From Chromera velia (taxonomy: Eukaryota; Sar; Chromeraceae), in assembly GCA_018398765.1 (NCBI GenBank), contig JAHBMJ010001342.1, positions 1 to 25,925 on the forward strand: 25,925 nucleotides of DNA, in the 5' to 3' direction. Of this stretch, positions 25,911 through 25,925 are shown one piece after another; the stretch's first letter is position 1, and each line of letters begins with the position of its first letter. Position numbers and translations under genes: made by a program. The notes under the pieces are model-generated. The model was not told where the DNA came from. It saw only the letters and a program-made list of their open reading frames with translations, and did no database searches.

Positions 25911-25925
25911 CTCCCCCCCCCCCCC
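25911..25925. repeat. Poly-C tract at window end
   Basis: Homopolymer that ends the window, in intron upstream of the first exon seen; likely a contig edge. Confidence 0.9.

Noticed and set aside
1-25925. A previously undescribed multi-gene system
   Set aside because: All coding signal belongs to one known family, an axonemal dynein heavy chain. The unusual material is in intron structure, reported above.

Overview
The whole window is the middle of one eukaryotic protein-coding gene, read on the minus strand from right to left. It encodes an axonemal dynein heavy chain. I resolved 46 coding exons between 25468 and 86. They join into one open frame of 8,012 nt (2,670 complete codons plus 2 nt, no stop), about 31% of the window. 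Every junction was set by three things together: a GT donor, an AG acceptor, and a reading frame that continues a recognisable dynein sequence. The gene runs off both ends, so the start codon, the first Kelch blades, most of the microtubule-binding domain, AAA5, AAA6 and the C-terminus are not here.

Domains in transcript order (residues of the joined model): four Kelch blades plus the tail of an earlier one (exons 1-6, about 1-287); an IPT/TIG domain (exons 6-8, about 290-389); a filamin-type Ig domain with a Lys/Glu-rich insertion (exons 9-10, about 390-552); a short helical tail (exons 11-16); the linker, DHC_N2 (exons 16-21); AAA1 (exon 21); AAA2 (exons 22-26); AAA3 (exons 27-36); AAA4 (exons 37-43); the ascending stalk helix and the start of the microtubule-binding domain (exons 44-46). 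Kelch + IPT + filamin ahead of the linker, together with the AAA1 wording, points to the alpha-type outer-arm heavy chain (Chlamydomonas ODA11 class). The product would power ciliary or flagellar beating as part of the outer dynein arm.

Organism: a flagellated protist with dense, short, microsatellite-rich introns (45 complete introns, mostly 200-660 nt). A chromerid alga such as Chromera velia is my best guess. That rests on general impression (alveolate-like dynein, canonical GT-AG introns, homopolymer-broken contigs) and is not proven by the sequence. The window starts in a poly-G run and ends in a poly-C run, and it has two single-N gaps inside homopolymers (4039, 21431), so it looks like an assembly contig.

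The introns are the unusual part. Donors follow GTNNGT (34 of 46 by hand count) rather than GTRAGT, often because the donor is the first unit of a tetranucleotide repeat. Acceptors are almost all GCAG. Three splice-site regions are locally duplicated: the exon 43 donor (three copies), the exon 35 acceptor (two copies), and the region upstream of the exon 33 acceptor (two copies). I see no second gene, RNA gene, intact mobile element, CRISPR array or novel defence-type system.
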